64,000 nt of DNA, taken from positions 62,001 to 126,000 of the forward strand of contig JAHFBF010000002.1 in NCBI GenBank assembly GCA_023250195.1, in the 5' to 3' direction. Of the stretch, positions 33,565 through 42,599 are shown in pieces. Both the position numbers and the translations under genes were made by a program. Each line of letters opens with the position of its first letter. The first letter of the stretch is position 1. Source of the DNA: Candidatus Melainabacteria bacterium (GTDB lineage Bacteria > Cyanobacteriota > Vampirovibrionia > 2-02-FULL-35-15). The notes below the pieces were generated by a model. That model was not told where the DNA came from. It made no database searches and saw only the letters and a list, made by a program, of their open reading frames with translations.

Positions 33565-35976
33565 TTATAGCTTTATTAACTTTGCGTATTTAGGATCTAA
33601 AAGTTTTTTCCCCTGTCCTTCAAAATCAATATTTACAAGCAGTTTACTACCCTCTCCAAGAATCTGTTCTATTGTTCCAATACCAAATTTTTCATGTGTA
33701 ACCCTGTCGCCTACATTGAAAATAGATTTGTAATTTTTAACTTCTTCCATTCTTTCTTCTGTATTTAATTTTCTTATTACAGTTACGTTTTGGACTCCAT
33801 CAATTTCAATCAATTCATCTGATTCGTAATCTGAGATTTTTCTTTTTATTCCTTTTTTTGATACATAACGTTTATCATTTTTAACTTTTTCATCTAAACC
33901 ACCATAAAACCCGCTTAGACATTCTTTTGGAGCTTCACTGACAAATCTGCTTACTTCTGCAAATTCACTTGACCCGAATAATCTTCTTTCTCTTGCAAAA
34001 GTAAAATAAAGTTTTTCCTTTGCACGAGTTACTCCTACATACATTAATCTTCTTTCTTCTTCGATTTCGCTTTCATCAAGAGAGTTTATGGATCTGCTGT
34101 GTGGAAATACTCCTTCTTCAAGTCCGCAGATAAAAGCAATGGGGTATTCCAGTCCTTTTGCCAGATGTAGTGTCATAAGAGTAACTTTATTTGTAGTTTG
34201 TTTTAAATTATCCAGATCGGTATATAGAGAAATTTGTGTAAGGAAATCTCCTAGTAGAGATGCGCCATGGCGTGTCTCTATATCGTCACCATGATTAATA
34301 TTGGCGTTATAATTTGCCTCAAATTCATTTGCTACAGAATAAAGCTCCTGCACATTTGCCAATCTTTCTTCCGAATCCAGAGTCCCTTCTTTTTCCAACT
34401 CATCCCAATAACCGGATTTTTTCAAGACAGCATCCAGCAAATCACTCATAGAGAGTGATTTTGAGGCTTTCCTGCAGTATTCCATAAGCTCTACAAAGTT
34501 TTGTACTGAAACAATCGTTTTTTCTGATAAGCCTGGAACATCAGTAATTTCAAGAAGTGTTTTATATAATGTGAAATTGTTTTTGTTTGCATACTCGTCA
34601 ATTTTTATAAGAGTAGTTGCACCAAGTCCTCTCTTTGGAATGTTAATTATTCTTTTTAAGGAAATAGAATCGCTTGGATTATAAATTACTTTTAAATATG
34701 CAATTATATCTTTTATTTCTCTTCTCTCGTAAAATCTAAATCCACCTACGATCTGATAAGGAATGTTTCTTTTAATCAATGCTTCTTCAATAGCCCTGCT
34801 TTGAGCATTTGTACGGTAGAGGATACCCATGTCACTGTACTTAAAATCCATTTTTAAAAGCCTTGCCATTTCTTTGGTAAGGTATTGAGCTTCTTCAATT
34901 TCATCTTCTGCTTCAAAACAAATTACTTTAGCTCCTTCATCTTTTGTAGGCAATAAAGTCTTTTCAATTCTTTCTTTGTTGTTTTTAATTATTGCATCAG
35001 CCACACTTAAAATTGTTTTTGTAGAACGATAATTTTTTTCAAGTTTGACTATGGTGTTTTCAGGGAAATTATTTTGAAACCCAAGAATAATTCTAAAGTC
35101 TGCTCCACGCCAGGAATAAATGCTTTGATCTATATCACCTACTACGGTTATTCCTCTTCCCTGCCAAAGGGTGTTTCTATCTATATTTAAACGCTCAGCT
35201 TTTGGTAGTCCTTCGGAAATTAATCGTACTAATTCATACTGGATTAAATTTGTATCCTGAAACTCATCTACAAGAACATGTTTGAATCTTTTGTGATAAT
35301 AAGATCTGACTTTTTCATTTTGTTCTAAAAGCTTTACAGTGTATAAAAGCAAATCATCAAAATCAAGTGCATTATTCTTTGCCAGTTCTTTTTGATATAG
35401 ATCAAATATTTCAGAGATTTTAACTTCACGATGATTTTTCGCATTGTCTCCAAATGATTTTGCATCGTGTCCCTGTGATTTAAGAGAGCTAATATATGAT
35501 TTTATACTTTTTGGTACATATGCTTTGTCATCTAAATCCAAAGCTTTTATGCATTGCTTAATTAAATTTGTACTGTCTGACTCATCATAAATTACAAAAT
35601 TGTTTGTCCATCTCTCCCCGGTTTCTAAGGAAAACTTACCTATGTCATGACGCAATATCCTCCCGCAGATATTGTGAAAAGTTCCTATCCAGATTAAATC
35701 TGAAATATCTTTTGGCAATAGATTACAGAGCCTTTCTTTCATCTCTGCAGCAGCTTTGTTCGTAAAGGTTACTGCTAGAATATTTTCTGGCATACAACCA
35801 TTAGAAATCAAATATGCAATTCTGTGGGTTAAAACCCTTGTTTTCCCTGATCCTGCACCGGCAATAATCAGGAGTGGCCCGTCACCGTGAGTAACTGAAT
35901 GGAGCTGATTTTCATTTAAGCTTGATGTGATGATATCATTGGAGAGCAAATTATTTGAATAAGATTTTTGAGTCAT
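33565..35976 (-). CDS. pcrA: UvrD/PcrA-type superfamily 1 DNA helicase
   Basis: 803 residues. Motif I AGAGSGKT is at 39-46; VDEFQDTN (II), GDIDQSIYSWRGAD (III), NYRST (IV), TLHLAKGLEYP (V) and RRLMYVGVTRA (VI) follow. The C-terminal FNVGDRVTHEKFGIGTI is the Tudor-like domain of PcrA/UvrD. It unwinds DNA 3'-5' in repair and plasmid replication. A reverse TATTAT (35983-35988) ends 6 nt before the ATG. PcrA rather than Rep because of the C-terminal domain. Confidence 0.93.
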   Translation of the reverse strand: MTQKSYSNNLLSNDIITSSLNENQLHSVTHGDGPLLIIAGAGSGKTRVLTHRIAYLISNGCMPENILAVTFTNKAAAEMKERLCNLLPKDISDLIWIGTFHNICGRILRHDIGKFSLETGERWTNNFVIYDESDSTNLIKQCIKALDLDDKAYVPKSIKSYISSLKSQGHDAKSFGDNAKNHREVKISEIFDLYQKELAKNNALDFDDLLLYTVKLLEQNEKVRSYYHKRFKHVLVDEFQDTNLIQYELVRLISEGLPKAERLNIDRNTLWQGRGITVVGDIDQSIYSWRGADFRIILGFQNNFPENTIVKLEKNYRSTKTILSVADAIIKNNKERIEKTLLPTKDEGAKVICFEAEDEIEEAQYLTKEMARLLKMDFKYSDMGILYRTNAQSRAIEEALIKRNIPYQIVGGFRFYERREIKDIIAYLKVIYNPSDSISLKRIINIPKRGLGATTLIKIDEYANKNNFTLYKTLLEITDVPGLSEKTIVSVQNFVELMEYCRKASKSLSMSDLLDAVLKKSGYWDELEKEGTLDSEERLANVQELYSVANEFEANYNANINHGDDIETRHGASLLGDFLTQISLYTDLDNLKQTTNKVTLMTLHLAKGLEYPIAFICGLEEGVFPHSRSINSLDESEIEEERRLMYVGVTRAKEKLYFTFARERRLFGSSEFAEVSRFVSEAPKECLSGFYGGLDEKVKNDKRYVSKKGIKRKISDYESDELIEIDGVQNVTVIRKLNTEERMEEVKNYKSIFNVGDRVTHEKFGIGTIEQILGEGSKLLVNIDFEGQGKKLLDPKYAKLIKL

Positions 35977-35982
35977 TTTTTT

Positions 35983-35988
35983 ATAATA
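35983..35988 (-). promoter_or_regulatory. -10 element (TATTAT) for pcrA
   Basis: Reverse-strand TATTAT separated from the ATG by six A residues; no ribosome binding site between. Confidence 0.5.
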
Positions 35989-36042
35989 AGGAGATAAACA
36001 ATTTACGCTTCAGAAAAAAAAGGTGGGACCGGACAACTGACA

Positions 36043-36531
36043 ATGCCTACTGTAGATAGTTTGGTTGAAGAACTTAAGTTAATACAGAACATAGGCACAA
36101 GAAAAATTGCAATAATCGGAACCAGAAACTTATCACTTATGCATCAGCAGTTGGTTGAAATCCTTGCTTATGCACTGGTAGTAAGTGGAAATATTATTAT
36201 AACAAGTGGTGGAGCCAGCGGTGTTAACTCTGCAGTAATAAAGGGTGCCTGTCGTGCTGATCAAAATAAGCTGGAAGTAATTCTTCCACAGACAATTGGA
36301 CAGCAGCCAACAGAAGTTCAAAATGCATTAATTGGAATTAAAGGAGTACAAGAGCATCCTGAAAGACAAAATATGACACTTGCAGATGCAAGTAGAATTT
36401 GTAACAGAGAAATAATTGAAATGGCACACCAATTAATATGTTTTTTATATCACGATAGTAATACACTTAAAGAAGCTATAGATTATGCACATATGCAGCA
36501 TAAGATAGTTACGAAATTTTATTTAGATTAG
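36043..36531 (+). CDS. DprA-like SLOG-fold protein (cyanobacterial short type)
   Basis: 162 residues. The Rossmann-like core IAIIGTRNLS...ALVVSGNIIITSGGASGVNSAVIKGA matches DprA and other SLOG proteins. It lacks the SAM and winged-helix ends of full DprA (about 360 residues). Short proteins annotated as recombination mediator A are widespread in cyanobacteria, as I recall. It may bind a nucleotide ligand or DNA; transformation is not implied by the neighbours. Diverges from pcrA; no clear -10 or Shine-Dalgarno sequence is next to the ATG. Confidence 0.75.
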   Translation: MPTVDSLVEELKLIQNIGTRKIAIIGTRNLSLMHQQLVEILAYALVVSGNIIITSGGASGVNSAVIKGACRADQNKLEVILPQTIGQQPTEVQNALIGIKGVQEHPERQNMTLADASRICNREIIEMAHQLICFLYHDSNTLKEAIDYAHMQHKIVTKFYLD

Positions 36532-36539
36532 ATTTTCAA

Positions 36540-36578
36540 ATTCTGATACTCTGATTTCTGATACTCTGATTTCTGATT
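36540..36578. repeat. TTCTGATACTCTGAT tandem repeat before tRNA-Leu
   Basis: The unit TTCTGATACTCTGAT occurs twice and then breaks off as TTCTGATT, ending at the tRNA. It is the same word family as at 9066-9100. Confidence 0.8.
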
Positions 36579-36580
36579 GT

Positions 36581-36666
36581 GCCCTTGTGGCGGAATGGTA
36601 GACGCAACGGACTTAAAATCCGTTGGTTTGAAAAAAGCCGTGCCAGTTCGAGTCTGGCCAAGGGCA
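36581..36666 (+). tRNA. tRNA-Leu (TAA anticodon)
   Basis: Acceptor GCCCTTG/CAAGGGC, anticodon arm ACGGA-CTTAAAA-TCCGT giving TAA, a long variable arm and T-arm GCCAG/CTGGC. 86 nt including the discriminator A; CCA not encoded. Confidence 0.95.
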
Positions 36667-36768
36667 GCTTTCATTTGAAGAGTTTATAGACTAACGGAGT
36701 CTTTCAAATTCATGTTGGTTTGAACAAAGTTGTACAAGTTATTTAAGCCTGAACAAGGAAAAATTTTA

Positions 36769-37494
36769 TTAATCATGATGCTCATGAAGCTCATCAAGTG
36801 AACCTAAATCTATTTTTAATCCAGGTCCCATAGTAGTGCTTATGTAAACGGATCGAATATAAATACCTTTTGCACTTGCTGGTCTTGCTTTATTTATTCC
36901 GTCCATTACAGCAGAGAAATTTTGTAAAAGTTTAGTTTCGTCAAATGAAAGCTTACCGATTGGTGCATGGACGATCCCACTATCTTTTTCAGCACGAAAA
37001 CTAACCTTACCTGCTTTAAGCTCTCCAATGACTTTTTTAAGATCGGCACTAACTGTTCCGTCTTTTGGATTTGGCATAAGTCCCTTTGGACCAAGAATCT
37101 TACCAAGCTTTGCCATTTGTCCCATCATGTCAGGGGTAGCAACTAACTTTTCAAAATCAAGAAAACCGCCTTCTATCTTTGCGATTAAATCTTCAGAACC
37201 CACTACATCTGCTCCGGCAGCTTCTGCTTCTTTTACTTTTTCACCCTTTGCAATTACTGCGATTTTTACTTTTTTTCCTGTTCCGCCTGGCAGTGCCACA
37301 GAGCTTCGGACCTGCTGGTCGCTTTGCTTTGCATCGATTCCAAGTCTTACAGCCAGCTCTACTGTCTCATCAAATTTCCTTTTTGCTTTGCTTGAAACTT
37401 CCTTTATCTTTGCTATTGCTTCTTTAGGTTTATAGATTTTTTTTTCTCCCAAAAGTTCATTAATTTGTTTTTTCTTTTTTGTTAGTGTCTGCAT
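36769..37494 (-). CDS. rplA: 50S ribosomal protein L1
   Basis: 241 residues. [23 protein letters not shown], the L1 signature ([15 protein letters not shown]) and [15 protein letters not shown] are present. L1 forms the stalk at the E site and usually represses its own operon. It follows rplK by a 169-nt gap with a hairpin repeat. rplJ and rplL, which normally come next, are missing; tRNA-Leu on the other strand lies there instead. TATAAA ends about 4 nt before the ATG. Confidence 0.97.
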   Translation of the reverse strand: MQTLTKKKKQINELLGEKKIYKPKEAIAKIKEVSSKAKRKFDETVELAVRLGIDAKQSDQQVRSSVALPGGTGKKVKIAVIAKGEKVKEAEAAGADVVGSEDLIAKIEGGFLDFEKLVATPDMMGQMAKLGKILGPKGLMPNPKDGTVSADLKKVIGELKAGKVSFRAEKDSGIVHAPIGKLSFDETKLLQNFSAVMDGINKARPASAKGIYIRSVYISTTMGPGLKIDLGSLDELHEHHD

Positions 37495-37553
37495 TGTTTT
37501 TATAAAGCTTCAGACAAGCTGAAACTTCCTCCGTTCTTATCTCCCGATTGATC

Positions 37554-37581
37554 GGATTTACCGAGTAAACTGGATAAATCC
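37554..37581. repeat. GGTTTTGCCGA-type hairpin repeat, diverged copy 2
   Basis: GGATTTACCGAGTAAACTGG.TAAATCC keeps the stem pairing by compensating changes (GGATTTA pairs with TAAATCC). It lies in the rplK-rplA spacer, where an L1 site or terminator might otherwise be expected. Confidence 0.55.
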
Positions 37582-37663
37582 TTTAAATTGTAAATTGTTT
37601 TTGACATCTTTTTATTGGTGCAAACGATTAGACTAATCTAATCTCCCAACTCCTGTGTAAAAA

Positions 37664-38107
37664 TTAACCTTCTACTGTAACTCCCATTTGCCTTGCTGTA
37701 CCCATGATAGTATTCATTGCTCCTTTAAGATCAATTGCATTTAAGTCAGGCATTTTATCCTTTGCAATTTCTTCTATCTGCTGCATGGTTATCTTTCCGA
37801 CTTTTTCTCGATTTGGAACTCCTGAACCTTTTTCAATTTTAATTTTCTTTTTAATCATGTCTGAAGCAGGAGGAGTCTTTGTAATAAAATCAAATGATCT
37901 ATCTTCATAGACATTTATAACTACAGGGATAATCTGCCCGGCTTTGTCTTTTGTCTTTTCATTATATTCTTTGCAGAATGCCATTATGTTTACACCATGC
38001 TGACCGAGTGCTGGTCCGATTGGTGGAGCTGGATTTGCTTTTCCTGCTTCAATCTGTAATTTGATTTGTGTATGTAATTTCTTTTTCTTTTTTGTTGGAG
38101 CTGCCAT
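37664..38107 (-). CDS. rplK: 50S ribosomal protein L11
   Basis: 147 residues. The N-terminal [26 protein letters not shown] and the C-terminal GVTVEG are standard. L11 binds 23S rRNA in the GTPase-associated centre and is required for RelA sensing. secE and nusG, its usual upstream genes, are not present; a D-aminopeptidase gene is. A reverse TATACA lies 4 nt before the ATG and a weak AAAGG 10 nt before it. Confidence 0.97.
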   Translation of the reverse strand: MAAPTKKKKKLHTQIKLQIEAGKANPAPPIGPALGQHGVNIMAFCKEYNEKTKDKAGQIIPVVINVYEDRSFDFITKTPPASDMIKKKIKIEKGSGVPNREKVGKITMQQIEEIAKDKMPDLNAIDLKGAMNTIMGTARQMGVTVEG

Positions 38108-38168
38108 GATTTGTATACCTTTATTTCATTGTGAGAACTAATAATTTATCATATTTAAAGTGTAAATA

Positions 38169-38999
38169 TCATGTAATAACGTCATCTCTGGATGCCGCAA
38201 GTGCTCCCATAGCTAAAAAACACTTAAAGACTACAGAATAATCCTCATGTTTGAACTCTACCCGGTTATCGCTAACCCTTTTTACTCCAGGAATTAATTC
38301 ACAGGCATCCGCATGATTTGGCAGGGCAAATTCTATAGAAAGAATAGATGGTGATTGAATTTTAAAAACTTTCCATTTCTTTTTTTCTTTTATTGCCTGC
38401 GCAGAAACCAATTTAAATTTTTTTAAAACTTCTTCAAATGGATATGACATTGCTGAATATCGGCTTAAACTTTTTTTTGTTTCTACGGTGAATAATTGTT
38501 TCCCAAGTAAATTGTTTGCTTCAGCACAGGTTTCCTTATCTCCTGAAACAAGAACTACGGGAACATTAAATGCTCCTGCAAGTGCTGCATTTAATCCTAT
38601 TTCACCGACAGTTTTTTTGTTTAACTTCACTCTTTTTATAATTCTTGGTCTATAAGTATGGCTGAGTGTTCCGTTTGCTCCTGCCATTGTATGGTAACCG
38701 GTAAAAAAGCAGGCATCAAATCCTTTCTCAACACCAGAAACCATTGAATATGGTCTCTGCCATCCCGTTACTATTTTTGCTTTTGGAATAAGAGATGAGT
38801 TTAGATTTCGCGAGTGGTTATGCGAGTCATTAATAACTATTTCTTTTACGCCGGCTTCATGCAACCCTTCTACAATTGCATTTAGTTCTTTAGACCATCT
38901 GACGACTGTTTCTTTGTAGTATTTTCCTTCAGGATAAATCTGATCAGTGTGGGCGACACCGTTTACACCTTCTAAATCTGCTGATATCAATATCTTCAT
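38169..38999 (-). CDS. D-aminopeptidase, M55 family (DppA-like)
   Basis: About 276 residues from MKILISADLEGVNGV; a longer start at 39038 is unsupported. The M55 zinc ligands lie in D-L-E (DLEG), VINDSHNHSRN and TGYHTM. These decameric metalloenzymes release D-amino acids from peptides such as D-Ala-D-Ala. AAGGA lies 5-6 nt before the ATG, a true Shine-Dalgarno sequence. Neighbouring genes give no pathway. Confidence 0.85.
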   Translation of the reverse strand: MKILISADLEGVNGVAHTDQIYPEGKYYKETVVRWSKELNAIVEGLHEAGVKEIVINDSHNHSRNLNSSLIPKAKIVTGWQRPYSMVSGVEKGFDACFFTGYHTMAGANGTLSHTYRPRIIKRVKLNKKTVGEIGLNAALAGAFNVPVVLVSGDKETCAEANNLLGKQLFTVETKKSLSRYSAMSYPFEEVLKKFKLVSAQAIKEKKKWKVFKIQSPSILSIEFALPNHADACELIPGVKRVSDNRVEFKHEDYSVVFKCFLAMGALAASRDDVIT

Positions 39000-39072
39000 T
39001 GTTCCTTTTTTTAACGCTCCGTGTTTTCTTGAAAACACTTCGCTTTTTCTCTGCTACTCCTTTTTGCTTGAC

Positions 39073-39100
39073 GGTTTTGCCGAATAAATCGGACAAAACC
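39073..39100. repeat. GGTTTTGCCGA...TCGG.CAAAACC hairpin repeat, copy 3
   Basis: Differs from copy 1 by one loop base (ATAAA for ATGAA). It lies between the D-aminopeptidase and UDP-glucuronate decarboxylase genes. Confidence 0.75.
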
Positions 39101-39126
39101 TTACTTCATTAAGTGTGTTCACTCTT

Positions 39127-40062
39127 CTATATCTTGATTCCAACTTTAATCTCCTTATAGTATTCGATCATTTTCATTAAACCGGATTCCAGTGATACTT
39201 TTGCCTCCCATTTTAAAATTTGTTTTGCTCTTGATATGTCAGGTCTTCTGCGTTTTGGATCTGCTTCAGGCAAGGGCTTAAAAATAATTTCACTGTTTGA
39301 ATTCGTAAGATTTTTAATTATTTTTGCTAAGTCTAAAATGGTGTATTCATCTGGGTTACCAAGGTTTACAGGATCATGAAAATCGACATCCAGTAACTTT
39401 GTAACTCCTTCAATTAAATCAGTTACATACTGAAAGCTTCTTGTCTGAGTTCCATCGCCGTAGACAGTAATTTGTTTATTTGTAAGAGCCTGACTGATAA
39501 AATTTGAAATTACTCTTCCATCTTCCGGACGCATTCGTGGACCATAAGTATTAAAGATACGAATAATCCTGGTATCGATTTTATGAAATCTATGATATGC
39601 CATGGTAGTAGCTTCTGCAAAACGTTTTGATTCATCATAAACAGATCTCTCGGAAATCGGATCTACGTTTCCTACATAAGTCTCTTTCTGTGGGTGTTCC
39701 AGAGGATCACCATAAACTTCAGAAGTGCTGGCAAGAAAAAACTTTGCTTTTTTTGCTTTTGCAACGCCAAGAGCGTTTATAGTACCGCTTGAACCAACTT
39801 TTAAAATTTGAATGGGTAACTTTTTAAAGTCAATGGGGGAAGCAGGACTTGCAAAGTGCATAACCCAGTCTACTTTTCCTTCTATTTCAATATACTTGCA
39901 GACATTTTGTTCTATAAAAGTTAAATCTTTATTCAAAGTCAGATTTTCAAGTTTCCCGGTAATTAAATTATCAATAACAATGACCTGATGACCAAGAGAG
40001 AGAAATCTTTCCACAAGGTGTGAACCTATAAATCCTGCTCCGCCTGTAATTACAATGTGCAT
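39127..40062 (-). CDS. UDP-glucuronate decarboxylase (UDP-xylose synthase), NAD-dependent epimerase family
   Basis: About 311 residues from [25 protein letters not shown] binds NAD, and the S...Y-x3-K catalytic triad lies in [16 protein letters not shown] and [11 protein letters not shown]. The ending [19 protein letters not shown]-like [15 protein letters not shown] and [10 protein letters not shown] fits UXS. It makes UDP-xylose from UDP-glucuronate for surface glycans. A longer start at 40110 is possible, but TAGAAT (reverse 40070-40075) lies 7 nt before this ATG. dTDP-glucose dehydratase is less likely given the [10 protein letters not shown] motif. Confidence 0.88.
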   Translation of the reverse strand: MHIVITGGAGFIGSHLVERFLSLGHQVIVIDNLITGKLENLTLNKDLTFIEQNVCKYIEIEGKVDWVMHFASPASPIDFKKLPIQILKVGSSGTINALGVAKAKKAKFFLASTSEVYGDPLEHPQKETYVGNVDPISERSVYDESKRFAEATTMAYHRFHKIDTRIIRIFNTYGPRMRPEDGRVISNFISQALTNKQITVYGDGTQTRSFQYVTDLIEGVTKLLDVDFHDPVNLGNPDEYTILDLAKIIKNLTNSNSEIIFKPLPEADPKRRRPDISRAKQILKWEAKVSLESGLMKMIEYYKEIKVGIKI

Positions 40063-40069
40063 CAAATCT

Positions 40070-40075
40070 ATTCTA
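40070..40075 (-). promoter_or_regulatory. -10 element (TAGAAT) for the UDP-glucuronate decarboxylase
   Basis: Reverse-strand TAGAAT, 7 nt before the ATG at 40062, no Shine-Dalgarno sequence between. Confidence 0.5.
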
Positions 40076-40250
40076 GCGATTAATAGAGTTAAAAAAAAAA
40101 ATTGTAACAATGTTGATTAAGTGGTCTTTCTTATGTTTTTAAGTATTTAATGGTTAAACTTGTAGGAGGAAGTCAAATTTTACTTTAAGGTTTCTTTGTA
40201 TTTTAGGGCTTCAATTAGGCAGGATGATATTTCGTTAAAATTATTAAAAC

Positions 40251-40886
40251 TCAATTTGAAAGCCATGTATAAAATAAATCAAATGCTTTTTTCCCGCCAG
40301 ACAGAAACTCATCTTTATTTAGGGTTTGACGAGTGACTGCTGTAGCAAAACTCATTCGCATTTCATTTCGTTTATCACCATAATTATTAAAAAACTCTGC
40401 TCCATTGTGAGGACCCAGCTTTAAATTACTAACTGCTAATTTTTGTGCTGTAGCCGCAGCACCAGCAGTAGAGCCTTCTATTACTGCCATGCACCCTAAA
40501 ACCTCAGACATTGTTCTAAGCTCTGGGAGGTTAGTACAAACTGGAATCTCGTTAAGTTTGTCTTTTCCTATACCAAACTTTTGTAAATCTCTTTCAAGTA
40601 AAGGTAATCTTTTCCTTTCATTAAAATCCACTCCAAGCTGCCCCCAATTAACTGCAGTTTCTAATTTTGGTTCTAAAGCTGCATATAAACCATACATTTT
40701 TTCTAGAGCAGCAACATATTCTTCATGAGTAACATTTTGTTTTTCAAGTGCAACTAATACTGGAATCTCTCCAAGTTTTCTATGTGTGTCAGCATTTTGT
40801 TGGAGCAGATCTTTGAAAATCCGAGGTATAAACATTCTTCCAATCCTTCTGCCACCTAAAGCTGATAATATTCTAGTAAAGTCCAT
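40251..40886 (-). CDS. Heme-oxygenase-like protein
   Basis: 211 residues. The likely proximal-ligand region is QQNADTHRKLG; YVAALEKMYGLYAALEPKL and CMAVIEGSTAGAAATAQKL follow the helices of biliverdin-producing heme oxygenases (usual form GCxYVxEGSTxGG). The second glycine of the GSTxGG motif is changed, so heme chemistry is not certain; some members bind other ligands. AAAGGA lies 7 nt before the ATG, and a TATAAT lies about 28 nt upstream, so the mRNA has a leader. It follows the unknown 325-residue gene by 68 nt. Confidence 0.7.
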   Translation of the reverse strand: MDFTRILSALGGRRIGRMFIPRIFKDLLQQNADTHRKLGEIPVLVALEKQNVTHEEYVAALEKMYGLYAALEPKLETAVNWGQLGVDFNERKRLPLLERDLQKFGIGKDKLNEIPVCTNLPELRTMSEVLGCMAVIEGSTAGAAATAQKLAVSNLKLGPHNGAEFFNNYGDKRNEMRMSFATAVTRQTLNKDEFLSGGKKAFDLFYTWLSN

Positions 40887-40954
40887 TAGAGAATCCTTTA
40901 TTTAATACATTTGGCATTATATTAACATGAATTGTATTCTAAAATAAAAAATAT

Positions 40955-41932
40955 TTAATCTACTTTGTCTTTCCATGCAGGAATCTTGATATCTTCTGGA
41001 TATTTGCTCCCGCGAAAATGTCTTGCCCTAAATTGATTTGTGAAATTCACATTCCCACTTCCATCTAACATTAGATAAGTTAAAAATCTATTTTTTGTTT
41101 CATCAAATATTTTAAATGCAGATTCTATTCCATAAGATACTGTAAATCTAGAAACTCTTTCTCCTTCTTCCTGAAAGATTGCGATTACAGTATCTCCAAG
41201 TCTTGAAAGTTTACCTATTATAGCTGCAGTTATTCCACGACAATTTGCAACAAACTCTTTTTTTAGTGCTTTTGTTCTTTCTTTTACATCTGCAAATTGT
41301 TGAAAAATCTCTTGTATTCTAAATTGAGGATTTTCTGGCACATTACAGGCAATGCTACATTTTTCCTTATCTCTTGCTCTAACCACATTAGCTATAGCTT
41401 CTATTTTAACTGGTGAAGCTTCACTAAAGATTCTCTCATATAAATCTATTCTTGCTAAATCTTCTGTAAGAACTCTGACTTTGCTTAGATCGATCTGAGC
41501 GGCATCAGCAGTTGGTTTATAAACAGCTTTTATAGAAGGATGCAAATGTGACATATTTAAATGACTTAAAGTCCTTTTTCTTGCTGTTGCAGAAAGATTA
41601 TTTACTTCAGGATCAAAGAATCTTTTCTCTTCGGTAAAAATCCCCAGATGATCTACGCAAACGGCAGGTACGATTTCTCTTTCCATTAATGCAAACTCAA
41701 CAGTCCCTTTTACATTTGCACTTCCACCAACACCTAATCTTTTATAGAAATCATTTTGGTGTCTGGCATCGACTACAGTTTGAAGTCCATCTCTAAACGC
41801 ATGTAACTGTGGTGATAAATCAATTTCACCTGTTTCACTTATGCTAATCCTGGGATTACCGCAAAGTACTACTGTAGCTTCTTTAAAAGGATGTCTTCGA
41901 AATACGGTGGTTAATGGAGCTATTTCAATCAT
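40955..41932 (-). CDS. Unknown protein next to the heme-oxygenase-like gene
   Basis: 325 residues, soluble, no signal peptide. I recognise no domain. The start at 41932 is supported by a reverse TATAAT (41941-41946) 8 nt upstream. It may be expressed together with the heme-oxygenase-like gene, although that gene has its own -10. Many basic and aromatic residues cluster in the C-terminal third (NQFRARHFRGSKYPEDIKIP). Confidence 0.65.
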   Translation of the reverse strand: MIEIAPLTTVFRRHPFKEATVVLCGNPRISISETGEIDLSPQLHAFRDGLQTVVDARHQNDFYKRLGVGGSANVKGTVEFALMEREIVPAVCVDHLGIFTEEKRFFDPEVNNLSATARKRTLSHLNMSHLHPSIKAVYKPTADAAQIDLSKVRVLTEDLARIDLYERIFSEASPVKIEAIANVVRARDKEKCSIACNVPENPQFRIQEIFQQFADVKERTKALKKEFVANCRGITAAIIGKLSRLGDTVIAIFQEEGERVSRFTVSYGIESAFKIFDETKNRFLTYLMLDGSGNVNFTNQFRARHFRGSKYPEDIKIPAWKDKVD

Positions 41933-41940
41933 GAATACTT

Positions 41941-41946
41941 ATTATA
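41941..41946 (-). promoter_or_regulatory. -10 element (TATAAT) for the 325-residue gene
   Basis: Reverse-strand TATAAT, 8 nt before the ATG, no ribosome binding site. Confidence 0.55.
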
Positions 41947-42153
41947 ATCAAATTTAAATTCCAGTACATTAATTTACTTTTATCTAGCTATTCCATCTAA
42001 ATTTCATTTGTAATTACAATCTGGTATTTAGCTTTAGAATTAAAGATATAGGCTTTAGGATATAATTATCTCTGCCTTTCTGAATCCTGAATTAAAAATA
42101 GTGACGTAGATAATGCTTTGGTATTTTAGAAACTAATTTCTAAATGCTCTTAC

Positions 42154-42227
42154 GGGGTCGTAGTTCAGTTGGTTAGAACGCATGCCTGTCACGCATGAGG
42201 TCGCGAGTTCGAGTCTCGTCGGCCCCG
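42154..42227 (+). tRNA. tRNA-Asp (GTC anticodon)
   Basis: Acceptor GGGGTCG/CGGCCCC (one T-G pair), anticodon arm CATGC-CTGTCAC-GCATG giving GTC, discriminator G. The 3' half is overlapped on the opposite strand by the MNT-domain gene. It marks the left edge of the accessory region. Confidence 0.96.
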
Positions 42228-42599
42228 AGTTTTTAAATCAGTATTTCCATTAGGGTAAATTATTTTTCCAGTTTCTTTTATTTCACGAATAAAGGAACCA
42301 ATGGGGCTTTCAGTGTCGTTTTCAAAAGATTCTTTTGCAAAAGGTACCAATTGAAGATCCGGATCGTATTCCATCTTAGACTTTTCTATGATTAGTTCTA
42401 TATTTTGCCATCTCGCAAGTTTTGGATCTAGATCCTCTGAGACTAAAGCAATATCTATATCACTGTATTCATGAGGGTTACCTTTAGCATATGAACCAAA
42501 AAGTATGATTTGATCAATATTAATAGTATTGGTTACGCTTTTAATGAAGTTTTTTAATTTATCTTCTAATTCTATTTCGGTATATTTTTTTCCAGACAT
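42189..42599 (-). CDS. MNT-type nucleotidyltransferase (antitoxin-like), partner of HEPN
   Basis: 136 residues. The minimal nucleotidyltransferase motif is GSYAKGNPHEYSDIDI, with Gly-Ser at 35-36 and the metal-binding Asp pair at 47 and 49. In studied HEPN/MNT modules the MNT protein neutralises the HEPN RNase, in some cases by AMPylating it. The last residues (TRGRRDSNSRPHA) are the antisense of tRNA-Asp, so the frame reads 39 nt into the tRNA and the natural C-terminus was probably lost or replaced. Overlaps the HEPN gene by 28 nt. Confidence 0.85.
   Translation of the reverse strand: MSGKKYTEIELEDKLKNFIKSVTNTINIDQIILFGSYAKGNPHEYSDIDIALVSEDLDPKLARWQNIELIIEKSKMEYDPDLQLVPFAKESFENDTESPIGSFIREIKETGKIIYPNGNTDLKTRGRRDSNSRPHA

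Noticed and set aside
33503-33733. Plus-strand ORF spanning the plsC-pcrA junction
   Set aside because: It covers the ends of two well-supported genes in other frames and has no matching family.
37028-37435. 135-residue ORF antisense to rplA
   Set aside because: It mirrors a clear ribosomal protein gene; its composition is the usual antisense shadow.
42169-42233. MNT C-terminal peptide as a conserved domain
   Set aside because: The peptide is the antisense of tRNA-Asp and is commonly seen as spurious protein in databases.
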